Positions 38,134 to 49,283 of a stretch of 64,000 nt of DNA are shown piece by piece. The notes beneath the pieces are model-generated. The model ran no database searches. It had not been told where the DNA came from and worked only from the letters and a program-made list of their open reading frames with translations. Position 1 is the stretch's first letter; every line of letters starts with the position of its first letter. This stretch comes from Umbelopsis ramanniana AG (lineage: Eukaryota; Mucoromycota; Umbelopsidomycetes; Umbelopsidales; Umbelopsidaceae): assembly GCF_025399195.1 (NCBI RefSeq), contig NW_026252094.1, forward strand, positions 62,001 to 126,000, given 5' to 3'. Made by a program: the position numbers and the translations under genes.

Positions 38134-39314
38134 AGGATAATAATGAAGCCTAAGGTGTGATGAATCTCGTAATAAACCCTGACTTATATAAGTGTGCTGA
38201 ATGGGAATGTGATAAAGCGATAAATCACGTACAGTACATAATTTCCATCTGTGGACAAGGAAAGGGACTTTTGCTATTATGTGATCTTCTGCATTGGGGT
38301 GTGAACTTTACGAACTGATGCCGCGGGGTTACAGTAAGCGCAGATCATTTGGAAAAACGTTATTTGTAAGATGTTACCAGTAGTTTTCGTTGATTTGGTT
38401 CACACAGCAGGAGTTCCGAGTTATAATGTTTGAGATTACCAATGAATTATACTTGTGCAATGCAACATTTGCTTCAGGGTTCATCTTGAGAGCCATGGTA
38501 ATTACATTGCCGCCTGACATTTCAGGAATAGTCTATATTGGCAATATTTACAACGTTTTCTGCGAAGCTGTTGTGCCGTTTCATTTCTTCCTTTACCTCC
38601 AGTACTTATTTTATTACTATATACGTTGCTATGCGGTCATGAACATCCCTTACTTCAATATTTTCCAACGGCACAAGTTACATAATCTGACTAAAAAGAT
38701 TAAAGGCGTTTCATTACACTACAGCTTTACCGGTCGCACATCCCCGCATGGTGGAACTTAATTAAATTCATTTCTTTTCGATATGTTCATGTGGCCACAG
38801 CAGCATTTTAAATTGTTTACAAGGGGATTTGGGATACTAACGTTGGTACCATCATGTTGATAAGGTTGTTTATTGACGCTCCCCAAAATGTCATTTTTCC
38901 AATAGTCAAGCTATTGACCTATCCCCAAGCGCTTCATGTTCAATAGCTTAACCCCACACAGAATGTTCAGCTGATGTGCAGTGAAGAGAAGGGCGATTGA
39001 TACACTGAAAATCAGCGAGGATGTGGTACAATTTCCATCCCATTACCTAATGCCCGCTTTACAGTGGAGCGGGAAAGGCTTATGATATCAGTGTAACTTG
39101 AATCGTGCACTTCTCTATGCCACCGAGGTCCAGCTTAGCAAAATATGTTCAGCTGAAAAAAACGAATTTTTGTCTGGTGTGCTTGGCTACGACAGGGAGG
39201 TTGGCTACGGCATTGGCTGAGTTGGAATGGCAGTGGAAAGCAAGGATGTCGAGCTGGTCAACAATTTTTTTTTTTTTTGAGGGACAGCCCTGAAATTCAC
39301 TCATTGCTCTCACC
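38134..39314. other. 1.2 kb intergenic, no gene supported
   Basis: AT-rich sequence between divergent genes, holding the glutaminase promoter on the left and the heme lyase promoter on the right. A plus-strand frame of 123 codons at 38390-38761 is hydrophobic and Tyr/Phe-rich, begins with TTG, and looks like chance in AT-rich DNA. A run of T residues lies at about 39266-39280 just before the heme lyase gene. Confidence 0.5.
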
Positions 39315-40228
39315 ATGGCTGACCAATGCCCCGTTGACCACACCAAATTTCAAAAGCCTGCAGAAACTACCAACCAGGAAGCAAAATGTCCTGTCGACCA
39401 CAAAAGCATGAGCTCCTCTTCAGAGTCCTCGGAAGAAGCCAAGTGCCCTGTAGACCCTTCGGCATATCAACACTTTTTGCCACCACCTACAAAAACGGCA
39501 GAAGGTTGCGAGTCTGATGCCATTAATGCCGCAAATAACATGCCCAACTTGTCACAGCAACCTTCACCTGGACAGAAAATGAAACTTAGCGTCGAACGGG
39601 AAATCTCAACCATTCCAAGAAGTGGCGACCCTAATGAGAAGATCTGGATCTATCCCTCTGAACAAATGTTCTTCAACGCAATGAGGAGGAAGAACTGGGA
39701 TCCCAAGGAAAAAGATATGGAAGTAGTGGTACCAATTCACAATGCTGTTAATGAACAGGCATGGCAAAAGATATTACAATGGGAGAAGCGACATGAAACG
39801 TGAGTCAATGAAGCCGCCACACGAATGGTAGAGCCCAATTCACTAACAATTCCTTTTTTTCTAATAGGACCTGCGCCCAGCCAAAACTCGTTAAATTCCA
39901 AGGTAAACCCAAAGACATCACGCCGAAAGCTCGCATCCGTTCATGGTTTGGGTAAGTTCAGGACTTGATGTTCAGCAATACATACAATATGTGTTATAGA
40001 GACTCATAGCGTTTTCGTTGTAGTTATAAACTTCCCTTCGACCGACACGATTGGGTGGTAGACCGGTGTGGAGAAAAAGTTACCTACGTTATAGACTTTT
40101 ACTCTGGCAAGGCCAACCCTAATGCACCTGGCTCAGTCAGCTTTTTCTTGGATGTCCGCCCAGCCTTGAGTCCGGCCGGTGTTTGGGACAGGATAAAAAT
40201 GTCTTTTGAGAAAGGCGAATGGCTTTAG
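39315..40228 (+). CDS. CYC3: Cytochrome c heme lyase (holocytochrome c synthase)
   Basis: Attaches heme covalently to apocytochrome c in the mitochondrial intermembrane space. Exons 39315-39799, 39868-39951 and 40024-40228 give 257 residues. The N-terminal region holds three CPVD motifs (Cys5, Cys25, Cys44), the heme-regulatory type that helps bind heme. The conserved core follows: PRSG, WxYPSEQMFFNAM, then VPIHNAVNEQAW with the heme-ligating His, and the C-terminal RSWFGYKLPFDRHDWxVDR and IDFYSG blocks. No classical presequence is present, as usual for this protein. Confidence 0.95.
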
Positions 40229-40438
40229 ATATACTGTAGATTGAATTTCACAACCAATTATTTTGATATTACCAATTAGAACAATAAAATAAGCTGGCAG
40301 TCGTTGTGCTTTCATAAGGATTCAAAGGCAGTTGATTGATTTGCTGAAAAATTGTGTGGTGAAGCGTGACTGCTAATAATTTTTTCAATTCGTTCCTCAT
40401 CGTACCCATATTGGCTTGATCTACTTACTCTTTTAAAC

Positions 40439-42644
40439 ATGGCAAGAAAGGACGAGAAGAATGTCGAGAAGGGACAGGAGAAGAAGCCAAAAAACACAAA
40501 ATACACACGAGGAATACCGGTTGCTTACTCTGTAACTAGATTCGTTCCCTCATTCAAAAGCGATCCACCCGAATCGAGACATTGACCCACTCATTGCTTT
40601 GCAGAACATAAAAGACAAAAAGCTGAAATCCAGAATTAAAAAGACAGAAAGCAGATTCCAAGATGCAGCAGAAAAGGCTGAGAAGCTGGAAATGATTCTA
40701 CCCGAGGAGGTCGGTTATTTGGAAGCCGAAGGAATGGAGAAGACGTATAACTTCAGACAAGAGGAATTGGCAAAGAACGTCGACATCAACACTTCCAAGA
40801 AGGTATGTTATTGAATTTCTGTCTGTAAAACGTTATGGGAATGCCAACCATTTGTCCCTTCAGATCTTCAATCTCGATCTCAAAGACTTTGGTCCTTACT
40901 CTATCGATTATACCCGTAACGGAAGGTTCGTTGAAATTTGAAAGGTTGTTATATACAGTGAGATCATGTCTAAGCGAACTTTTTCACATCACAGAAACCT
41001 ATTGATTGGAGGCAAAAAGGGTCATATTGCTGCGTTCGATTGGCAAACTGGAAAGTTAGGCTTTGAATTGCATGTCAAGGAAACCGTTCGGGATGTACAG
41101 TAAGTGTCAGCGTCTACGACTCGTCATTGTATCATCTTCTCTGACCTTTCAATTAGCTGGCTACACAACGAGACACTACTAGCAGCAGCACAAAAGAAAT
41201 ATGTCTACATTTACGATAATAGAGGATTGGAAATTCATCGCTTGAAGAATCATATCGAAGTCAACAAGTTGGACTTCCTTCCTTATCACTACTTGCTTGC
41301 ATCAGTGGTATGTTACCTTTCTTTTTGGACAATCCCATCTCAACTTCTTCAATGATACTGACTCCTATATCAGGGTAATGCAGGTTATCTCAAATATCAA
41401 GATACCTCAACTGGTCAGCTTGTTGCCGAGCACCGCACAAAGTTGGGTGCATGCCATGTTATGGCTCAAAACCCTCACAACGCTGTCATGCACTTGGGAC
41501 ACGGAAACGGCACTGTCACCTTATGGTCGCCCAGCATGACCACTCCTTTGGTGAAGATGCTTTGCCATAAGGGACCTGTGCAGGCTCTGGCAGTGGATCG
41601 TGGCGGTAATTATATGGCAACCTCTGGGTTGGATGGCCAACTCAAGATCTGGGATATAAGGAAGTACGGAGTTGTACAAGAATACTACACTCCCACTCCA
41701 GCTTCTTCTCTCTCAATATCACAGATGGGACTTTTGGCCGTTGGTTGGGGTCCTCATGTTTCGGTAAGTGATCGGTGGTACTTGACTAAGATACGGATGC
41801 GTTATTCATATCCTACCTTTTCAGATTTGGAAAGATGCTTTCAAGACCAAGCAACAGTCGCCATACATGGTTCATCATCAACCATCATCCGCTGTACATG
41901 ATGTACATTTTGTTCCGTATGATGATGTTCTTGGACTTGGACATGGAAAGGGCATTTCCAGTATGGTTGTGCCAGGTATGATTGTGTTTACGTATGCGCA
42001 TTGTATTCAGAAGCGTCAAATTAACCTTGTTGTTGTGTAGGTGCTGGAGAACCTAACTATGACAGTTTGGAGGCCAATGTGTTCCAGACCAAGAAGCAGA
42101 GACAAGAAATGGAAGTTCATAGTCTTTTGGATAAGGTATGTGTGATTGGCAAAGTGTGGGCCATGATGCGTTTATCCAGACATGGCATTCAATTTGATAA
42201 TATCACATTACTAACTTCTCGCTCAGTTGCAACCTCATATGATTACCCTGGATCCTACTGTGGTCGGCAAAATGGATCGGGCTAGCAAAGATGTGATATC
42301 AAAGGAGCGACAGGAGGAATACGACGAGGCACATCCCAAGGGGCCAATCCAACTCCGTAACAAGGCGCGTGGCAAGAACTCCTCCCTTAAAAGATTCCTT
42401 CGCAAGAAGCAACACAACGTTGTTGATCAAAGAAAGGTAATGTTCACCAGCGTATTTTTATCATTCTTCCTGCATGTAGGCACCACATATATTGACATAT
42501 CCCAACTTTTAGCTTGATGCCATGGCCAAGCTTGAAAAGGAGAAGCTCATTCGGGTTAAGCGAGCACGAGGCGAGGTTGAAGAAGGCGAGAAGCCATTCA
42601 CAGCTTTGGACATCTTTGCTGGCAAGAAAGCAAAGACCAACTAA
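40439..42644 (+). CDS. UTP7: U3 snoRNP/SSU processome protein Utp7 (WDR46)
   Basis: Nucleolar WD40 protein needed for 18S rRNA maturation. Exons 40439-40531, 40605-40802, 40864-40925, 40995-41099, 41157-41307, 41374-41763, 41825-41975, 42041-42135, 42227-42436 and 42513-42644 give 528 residues. The N-terminus is Lys-rich and followed by YTRG, then [13 protein letters not shown]. The propeller has recognisable blades such as [12 protein letters not shown] and [17 protein letters not shown], and [23 protein letters not shown] is the family hallmark. The C-terminal [19 protein letters not shown] region is typical of Utp7. The intron-1 donor (40532) was selected because it gives frame continuity with the next Lys-rich exon. 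Confidence 0.93.
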
Positions 42645-42967
42645 TTTGTGTTTTGCTAGTTTTTTTGTAACCCATTGCATTTAGTCACACCGTTTTTCAT
42701 TCCCTCTCAACAACCATTAGAAATTGTATTTGTACATTATTCAGTCATTCCAAAAGAAAAAAAAAAAAGCCATTGAGAACCATTTTAAGTACGTCGATCG
42801 GTATCACCGAAATGCGATTGCGAAGAGAAAAATTCATAAATTATATTATATCTTATTTTATATGCGTAAGGTTGGGGAAGGGGGTGGTTTGATGAGGAGT
42901 AGTAGTTGGAGTTAGTATGGAGTGGGTGCCAAAAAAAAAAGAAGAAAGAGGAGAGCAAAATAGAAAG
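42645..42967. other. Convergent 3' regions, Utp7 / Ras
   Basis: About 320 bases between two stop codons facing each other, with A-rich runs near 42755-42770 and 42930-42945 and AT-rich sequence that probably holds both polyadenylation regions. No gene is seen. Confidence 0.5.
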
Positions 42968-44037
42968 CTACATTAGTGTACATCCACAACACTTATCGGA
43001 TTTATCGCCATCGTCCATATCAAACTGCTGCCCACCATAACCATTCCCAGGACCGCCGCCACCTTGCTGCTCCTTGTTGAAGCGACGTATATCGCGAACA
43101 ACGTGATAGAAGGCTTCATCTACGTTGATACGTTGCTTTGCGGAGGTTTCAATGAAGGTGCATCCAAAAAGTTTGGCAAGATCTCGTCCCTCTGCAATAG
43201 GAGCATGCATAAATAACTATAAGTGGGAAAAAAAAAGATTCGATCGCAGAATCTTTGAAAAAAAATAATCGTACCTTGACTAGAGACTTGACGATCATGC
43301 TCAAGATCGCATTTGTTAGCTATCAGCACCATGGGGAAAAAATCTCGGTCCTTTACACGACGAATTTGCTGATAGAATGTATTGATTTCTTCAAAACTCA
43401 TACGTGACGTTATAGAGTAGACCAGCAAAAAACCTTCTCCGTTACGCATGTATTGTTCGCGCATTGCACTGCAATTAGACCATAAAATAAACATTTGGCT
43501 CTAGTGATCTCTCTTCCTCATATGCTAATTTACCTGTATTCTTCTTGACCAGCTGTATCCAATACATCCAAAAGAGCAGTTTCATGATCGATGACACACT
43601 GCTTGCGATAGGAATCTATAGAGGATCACCTGTGTTACATTCCGTAATGAAGTATCACGAAATTTATTAAATGGGTAAAATGGCTCTCTTACCTTCGATT
43701 GTGGGGTCATATTCATCAACAAAGTGTGACTGAATGAATTGGATAGTGAGTGCAGATTTGCCCACACCTGTATGAGAAATATGTGTCAGATATAAGGTTA
43801 TATTTGTTAATTGCAATGCTTTTGTCTTTCTTCCATAGCGTAGAACAGGGTTATATTAAAAAATTGTTTTGATTTCAAGCTCAAAAGTTCTTGCATAGCA
43901 ATGTCGAAAGGTAACCCCGATCACCCCAGTGGACATGAAATTCGTGTTCTCGTAGGGAAGCGAGCAAAAAATAATACGTTACCTCCACCACCTACAACGA
44001 CAACCTTGTACTCTCTTAGAAATGACGCCTTGGACAT
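42968..44037 (-). CDS. ras1: Ras small GTPase
   Basis: Signalling GTPase of the plasma membrane. Exons 44037-43983, 43767-43693, 43615-43534, 43468-43275 and 43191-42968 give 209 residues. The P-loop is GGGGVGKS (residues 16-23), effector region YDPTIE, switch [13 protein letters not shown], then NKCD and ETSAK. The position equal to human Ala11 is Gly; the oncogenic hot-spot glycines 12 and 13 are retained. The hypervariable tail holds a run of glycines and ends DKCCGCTLM: upstream Cys residues suit palmitoylation and CTLM is a CaaX box for prenylation. The first intron (215 bases) is the longest in the gene and sits inside the P-loop codons. Confidence 0.95.
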
Positions 44038-44597
44038 GGCAGCTTGAATGTGTCGTTAATGCTGTTAATTCGACAAGGGAATAACGCAAGTCGGGAAAGC
44101 CTAGTTTTTTCCAGCTCCATGCAAGCTTATTGGGTAAAAACAAAGATCGAGTCACGTGGTTCACCCTTCTCCAGCATCATTCTGTTTCTCCGTTCTTGCC
44201 CCAGTGGTATCACTCTATTGAGTCTGTTCGCTGTGGTGGCGTACTGTCGCCATATATATCCAATGCTGTCATCGTATAAACATACTCGAATTTCGATTTT
44301 TTTGAACGGACTAGAAAAGGGAGCGGTCATTGAAGGATATGTGATGGACTCGAGGACGCACCATAGCTACGGGATATTCAGATCAAACTGTCAATATTTA
44401 TTGAGATACGCGGAACGAGATATTGACAAAGCGGGTTGATGCCACATCTGACGAGCTTGCGTGCTGGTAGGCTTCGATGCTGGTCGGCTTCCCATTCAGC
44501 CTGTGGATGAGCGGAGTGAATTGCATCCGTCTGTTGGAGCCGAAAAAGTAGGGAAAAAAAAACTCTAATTCAGGTTCATTCAACTAGGACTCTCTCC
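44038..44597. other. Divergent promoter region, Ras / rhodanese
   Basis: 560 bases between divergent ATGs. A plus-strand frame of about 130 codons from 44044 covers much of it but has no motifs. Likely regulatory DNA only. Confidence 0.45.
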
Positions 44598-45169
44598 ATG
44601 TCAATCAAAATCATTGACTATGCTGCCGTAAAGGAAGTCGAGAATTCACCTGACAAGGTAGATATGAAGATGAATGAAACATTGGAATCGACGAAAATGT
44701 CACTGATCATTAGTCATATAAGAACACATTCTTAATTGATGTTCGAGACGCTGAGGAATTTCAGGCTGGCCATATTCCAACGTCATTGAATATCCCTCTT
44801 GTAAGTGTACCTTCTAGTTTGGCCATGCAGCGTTCTTTACATTGGCTCAATTTTCTTATCTGTACGGATAATTAGAAGGAATTTCGGGAAACAATGTCAC
44901 TCTCAAACGATGAATGGGTATCAGTCTATGGAAAGGAGAAACCGCTTTTGAGTGATCGATTGGTCATTTATTGTAGAAGTGGAAGACGATCCAATCTTGC
45001 TAGTCTGGAGGCAATTGAATTGCAATACAGCTGGTAAGTTTTGGCTGTGAATGTGTGAGTGAATATGGCCAACTATCTAACACACAATACAAATATTTCG
45101 TAACGATTTGATAGGGTAGAAAATTACGCTGGCAGCTGGATCGAGTATTCTTCATTTTTGGCAGCCTGA
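44598..45169 (+). CDS. Single-domain rhodanese (sulfurtransferase-like)
   Basis: Exons 44598-44657, 44723-44800, 44876-45033 and 45115-45169 give 116 residues, one complete rhodanese domain. Visible are the N-terminal IDVRDAEEFQAGHIPTSLNIP signature, in shortened form here, and the active-site loop CRSGRRS with Cys79, so the catalytic thiol is present. The C-terminal block ends in YAGSWIEY, matching the usual GGxxxW/Y end. No targeting signal is seen, so a cytosolic thiosulfate sulfurtransferase or a tRNA/persulfide carrier role is possible. Confidence 0.9.
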
Positions 45170-45517
45170 AACTACGGTCGGTGGTCAGAAGGGTGCGGTG
45201 CGTTCTTATTGGTTCCGCTAGCTAAAACACGCCACGACGTTGGCTTTAAGCGCGACAATAAGCGTGTTTTCGAAGGGTATTCAACATGAAGATTAAAAAT
45301 ATGATGTCTAGAGATAAAAGTGCGCGCATGCTCGTTGTAAAATCATGGTGTTTGTATGTAGAATGGTTAACAAATCTTACTTTGAAAAAGCGGCATCCTT
45401 CAACATGACCTAAAATGGTAGTAGCAGAGACTACTCCTAAATTTTTTATAAACTTTGCGCAAAACTGGCAGCTCGCACTTTTCGACTTTTTTCCCTCTAC
45501 TCCACTTATTTCTCCCA
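45170..45517. other. Intergenic, histone H1 promoter region
   Basis: About 350 bases between the rhodanese stop and the H1 start, containing a pyrimidine-rich stretch close to the H1 ATG (45480-45517). No other feature was recognised. Confidence 0.45.
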
Positions 45518-46677
45518 ATGGCTCCACCAAAAGCAACAAAGGTTTCCTCATCCACCAAGAAGGCCGATCACCCCTCGGTAAGTAGTAACATGTCTTCATC
45601 TTGCCATCAGTAGACTTTTGCCTAACATGCTGGCTTTCATGCATCGCCTCCTTACCGTGCTTAGTATGAGGATATGATTCAAGGTGAGTAAAAGGGATAA
45701 TGGGTTTTTTAGTGGTGGGTACCGCGTGTTTTCATCACTGACTAACGTGATACGTACTTGTTAGCTGCCATTGTCGCTCTCAAGGATCGCAAGGGTAGCT
45801 CCAGACCTGCTATCAAGAAGTATATCTTGGCAAACTACAAGATCACCCCTGGTTCTCATTTCGATACACAAATTGCTGCCGGTATTAAGCGCGGGTAAGT
45901 GTGCCGACCGAGTGTTCAAGTGAAATAGTCTGTGTCTCATTCAAGTTTGTTGCCGTTGCATAGTGCCGATAAGGGCGTTTTCACTCTTCCCAAGGGTAAG
46001 TTTTTTGCTTGACATCATCCATGTGACCAATGCGGAAAAAGGATTGAAGCTAACTGTATTACATCTCTAGGACCCAGTGGAAGTGTCAAGCTTGGCAAGC
46101 CTGAGAAGAAGGCTACTGCTGTTAAGAAGGAGGACAAGTCTGGTGAGAAGAAGGTCACCAAGGTCACCAAGGCTAAGGTAGCCAAGGTAAGAAATCAGCA
46201 CAACTTTGTAAATGGAGAGACTCGCCCAATTGATTCTAACCCGCGTCTTACTACCCTTACTAGAAGGCTGCCCCCAAGAAGACTACCACTGCCAAGAAGG
46301 CTGCTGCCCCCAAGAAGGCCGCTGCTCCTAAGGCTAAGGCTGTCAAGAAGGAAGTTACCACTCCTAAGGTAAGATGTTTGTCTTCATATTGTCTACGAGA
46401 ATGTGAGCTGAATGGAATAGTATATTGATCTGTCATTGGTTGGTTACAGGCTGCTCCCAAGAAGACCGCAACGAAAAAGACTGCTACCACCAAGGCTAAG
46501 GCTCCCGCTAAGAAGGCTGCACCAAAGACTTCATCTGCACGCAAGTCTACCACTGCTAAGGCTGGCTTGAAGGCACCTACCAAGAAGAAGGCTGCTACTA
46601 CCAAGAAGGCTGCTGCCCCCAAGAAGGCTGCTGCTAAGAAGGCCTCTGCTTCTAAGAAGGCCACTGCCTCCGCATAA
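45518..46677 (+). CDS. HHO1: Linker histone H1
   Basis: Binds linker DNA and compacts chromatin. Seven exons: 45518-45577, 45665-45683 (19 bases), 45765-45894, 45964-45995 (32 bases), 46071-46186, 46264-46368 and 46450-46677, giving 229 residues. The winged-helix domain (about residues 18-90) reads HPSYEDMIQAAIVALKDRKG, then SRPAIKKYI and GADKGVF. The long tail is Lys/Ala/Pro-rich with repeated KKAAAPKK-like units. The two micro-exons are supported because only they keep the globular domain in frame. The antisense strand of the tail gives a long Ala-rich frame that is an artefact. Confidence 0.95.
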
Positions 46678-46933
46678 GCCTACAGATAAGGCGACATTCA
46701 TATCCTCCTCTGTACAGCTCTTTCTCGTTTGATAATGTTTCTGTTCCTTCTCTCTCTGTGATTACTTGGATATACACCTCCCTATATTCCTATATTTTTA
46801 TTTCGTTGTCTTTTTCTTATTTTGTCTCATCGTCAGTACCCAAAATCATTCAATGATTGTCTCAAAGAAAATTATCTTGCATTTGTCAAAATCGTACTGT
46901 GGGTTATATTGTGTTTGTGCAGTGAGAGGTGGT

Positions 46934-48647
46934 TTAAAAGGGAAAGCCTGGTTTCTTATGATGAACAGTAACCCACTTGAGCTCAGTGAAAGCTTCATAT
47001 GAGTACTTTCCGTTTTCTCGGCCCATACCGCTACTCTTGATTCCTCCAAACGCGGCATCGGTTGGATCGTCCAATAAAGGGCCGTTTCCAATGTGGACCA
47101 TACCTGTGTCCAAGCGGTTGGTGATATAGAAAGCCTTCTCCACGTCATTTGTTAATACTCCTCCGGACAGACCGTATTCGGAATCATTAGCAATGTCAAT
47201 AGCCTCATCTATGGTGTCAAAGCCCATGATCGGCAATAGAGGCCCAAAGGTCTCATCTTTGAAAAGCTTCATGTCTCTAGTGACCCCCGTCAGAATGGTC
47301 GGAGGGTAAAACAGTCCATTGGAGTGTTCTCCGCCACACAGAACATTGGCACCTAATCGCTTAGCGTCCTCAACGTGGTCCTTCACCATATCCAGTTGTC
47401 TTTGAGACATCATAGGGCCGAGGTCTACGCTGTGATCGGATGGGTCACCCATCTTTAGACTTTGAACCTTTTTCAACAATTTCTCGGTGAACCGATCGAC
47501 GATAGACGATTGCACTAGAATCCGTTCTGATGACCTGGAGAGATAGTCAAGCTGTGAATAGAGCAATTACACAAACTACAAAGGCATTGAAATTACTTAC
47601 ATGCATATTTGGCCTTGGTGGAACAACCCTGAAAAAGCTGTAACGTTCACAGCGAAGTCTATATCAATGTCCTCTAAAATGATGAGTGCATCTTTGCCTC
47701 CAAGCTCCAATACACATCGCTTGAGAAGACCACCGGCTTGCGCAGCAATCTTCTTTCCCGTGGCTGTAGAGCCAGTAAAAGTGACGGCCTTCGTCAGTGG
47801 ATGTGCAATCAAAGCTCGTCCTACATCACTATGACCAGTGGTCAAATTCAGCACTCCAGGAGGAAGGTCTGCTGCAGCAAACATTTCCACTAGTTTCATC
47901 ACACTCAGCGAGGAATCCTCTGATGGCTTGAGAACCACTGTATTTCCTGCAATCAAAGCACTTTTACACAAGTATCAGTTCACACTTTTCGAAGCTGGAC
48001 TTTAAGGCGCAAGAGGAATTCTTAATACATACTTTGCAACCTTCTTGACGGTGAGAATCAAGGGAACGTTCCATGGCGAGATACAAGCAATGACGCCAAG
48101 CGGACGTCTAGTGGTATAGCTCTGTAACCAGCCGCGTGTTTGTTAATTGCATGTAACACACCGTTATCGTAGCTGCTAAAATAAACATACCAAGGTGCCA
48201 TCGTCTGAAGGAAACACTTCACCGTTGCCGAACCGGAAGTCAGCACTAGCTGCTTTTAGAAACTTGACTGTATAGTCCAGTTCAAACATAGCCTAAACGT
48301 GAAATATCAATATATGACGCTTTGTAATCCAATTTCGAACACCAAGCTACCTTTGAAAACGAGGATCCTGTCTCAGCAATCAACAACTCCACAACTTCTG
48401 TTTGGTGATCTTCAAATTGCTTTGCGGTGTTGAGTAGATACTGAGCTCTTTCTACTCCAGGCAGTTGTCCCCATGCACCGAGCGCTTTATGCGCTGCTTG
48501 CACCGCGTCCTCTAATTGCTGAGGTGATGTTTCGGGAACCAGACCGAGGACCTTTTCGTTGACCGGGTTTCGCGATGGGAAGTTGGGAAGTTTTTCTGCG
48601 AGAATCCAAGAGCCATCGATGAATAAGCCAGGGTTGATAGCAACCAT
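46934..48647 (-). CDS. Aldehyde dehydrogenase
   Basis: NAD(P)-dependent oxidation of aldehydes to acids. Exons 48647-48351, 48292-48191, 48121-48033, 47960-47601 and 47534-46934 give 482 residues, normal for the superfamily. Visible are the N-terminal FIDGSW block, PWNVPL, the cofactor stretch TFTGSTATGKKI, catalytic Glu in LELGGKDA, the nucleophile Cys in GQICMSS (split by an intron) and the late ETFGPLLP and GGIKSSGMGRENG blocks. It most resembles benzaldehyde/salicylaldehyde dehydrogenase-like members. There is no targeting signal. Confidence 0.93.
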
Positions 48648-49283
48648 TGTTTGAGAAAGGGAAAGGAGATGGTGCAGAGCAAAAATTCCGATCAGTCTGA
48701 CTTTTTGATCATGTCTATTTCTGTGACTGGTGGTAACACTTCTTCTTGTTCGTGGGAAATGAGATAATGAGCATTAAACGAAACTGGCATGCATAAAAGA
48801 ACTACAACATCTCGACCGAGCTTATCAATTTAGTTCATAATTGTTCTATCATAATCAGGAGGCATATGAAACTGCAATGATCACCCTATAAAGCGCGACG
48901 AAACACCAGATCATGACGTTAAAAGGTTATGCTTGAAGACCAATTGGACCTTGAATAGCACTTGAATAGCATGAGAATGCATATCAACTAGTCATTTCAT
49001 ATACCTTTATTTGCATCAAGCGGCAGAGAATATAACCACACAAGGCGAGGAACAGCGGTAATACTGCATAAGTGGAATGCTAGTTGATTGCAATGAAAAC
49101 AATCGGCCAACGTTACTTCCTTGTTTGTTATCATGACAAAAGTGGCGGGCAAAGATCAGCAACAGGTTGATGAGTGTGGTCGATCCCTGAAGGCCAGTGT
49201 GACTGTCGTGGCTTTTTCAGTGCAAAATTGCGCTGTTGCTTTGGGATTTTTGTATTGATTCCCTTTGACAAGCAGACATAACC
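48648..49283. other. Divergent promoter region, ALDH / eIF2B gamma
   Basis: 636 bases between divergent start codons. The repeated tgaatagca pair near 48955-48970 is a short tandem duplication. No gene is supported. Confidence 0.5.

Noticed and set aside
38390-38761. 123-codon hydrophobic plus-strand frame
   Set aside because: Starts at TTG, lies in AT-rich spacer, Tyr/Phe/Ile-rich composition expected by chance, no motif.
46260-46664. 134-codon Ala/Val/Leu-rich frame on the minus strand over histone H1
   Set aside because: It is the antisense of the Lys/Ala-rich H1 tail (AAG/GCT codons read backwards) and spans the H1 introns; no independent support.
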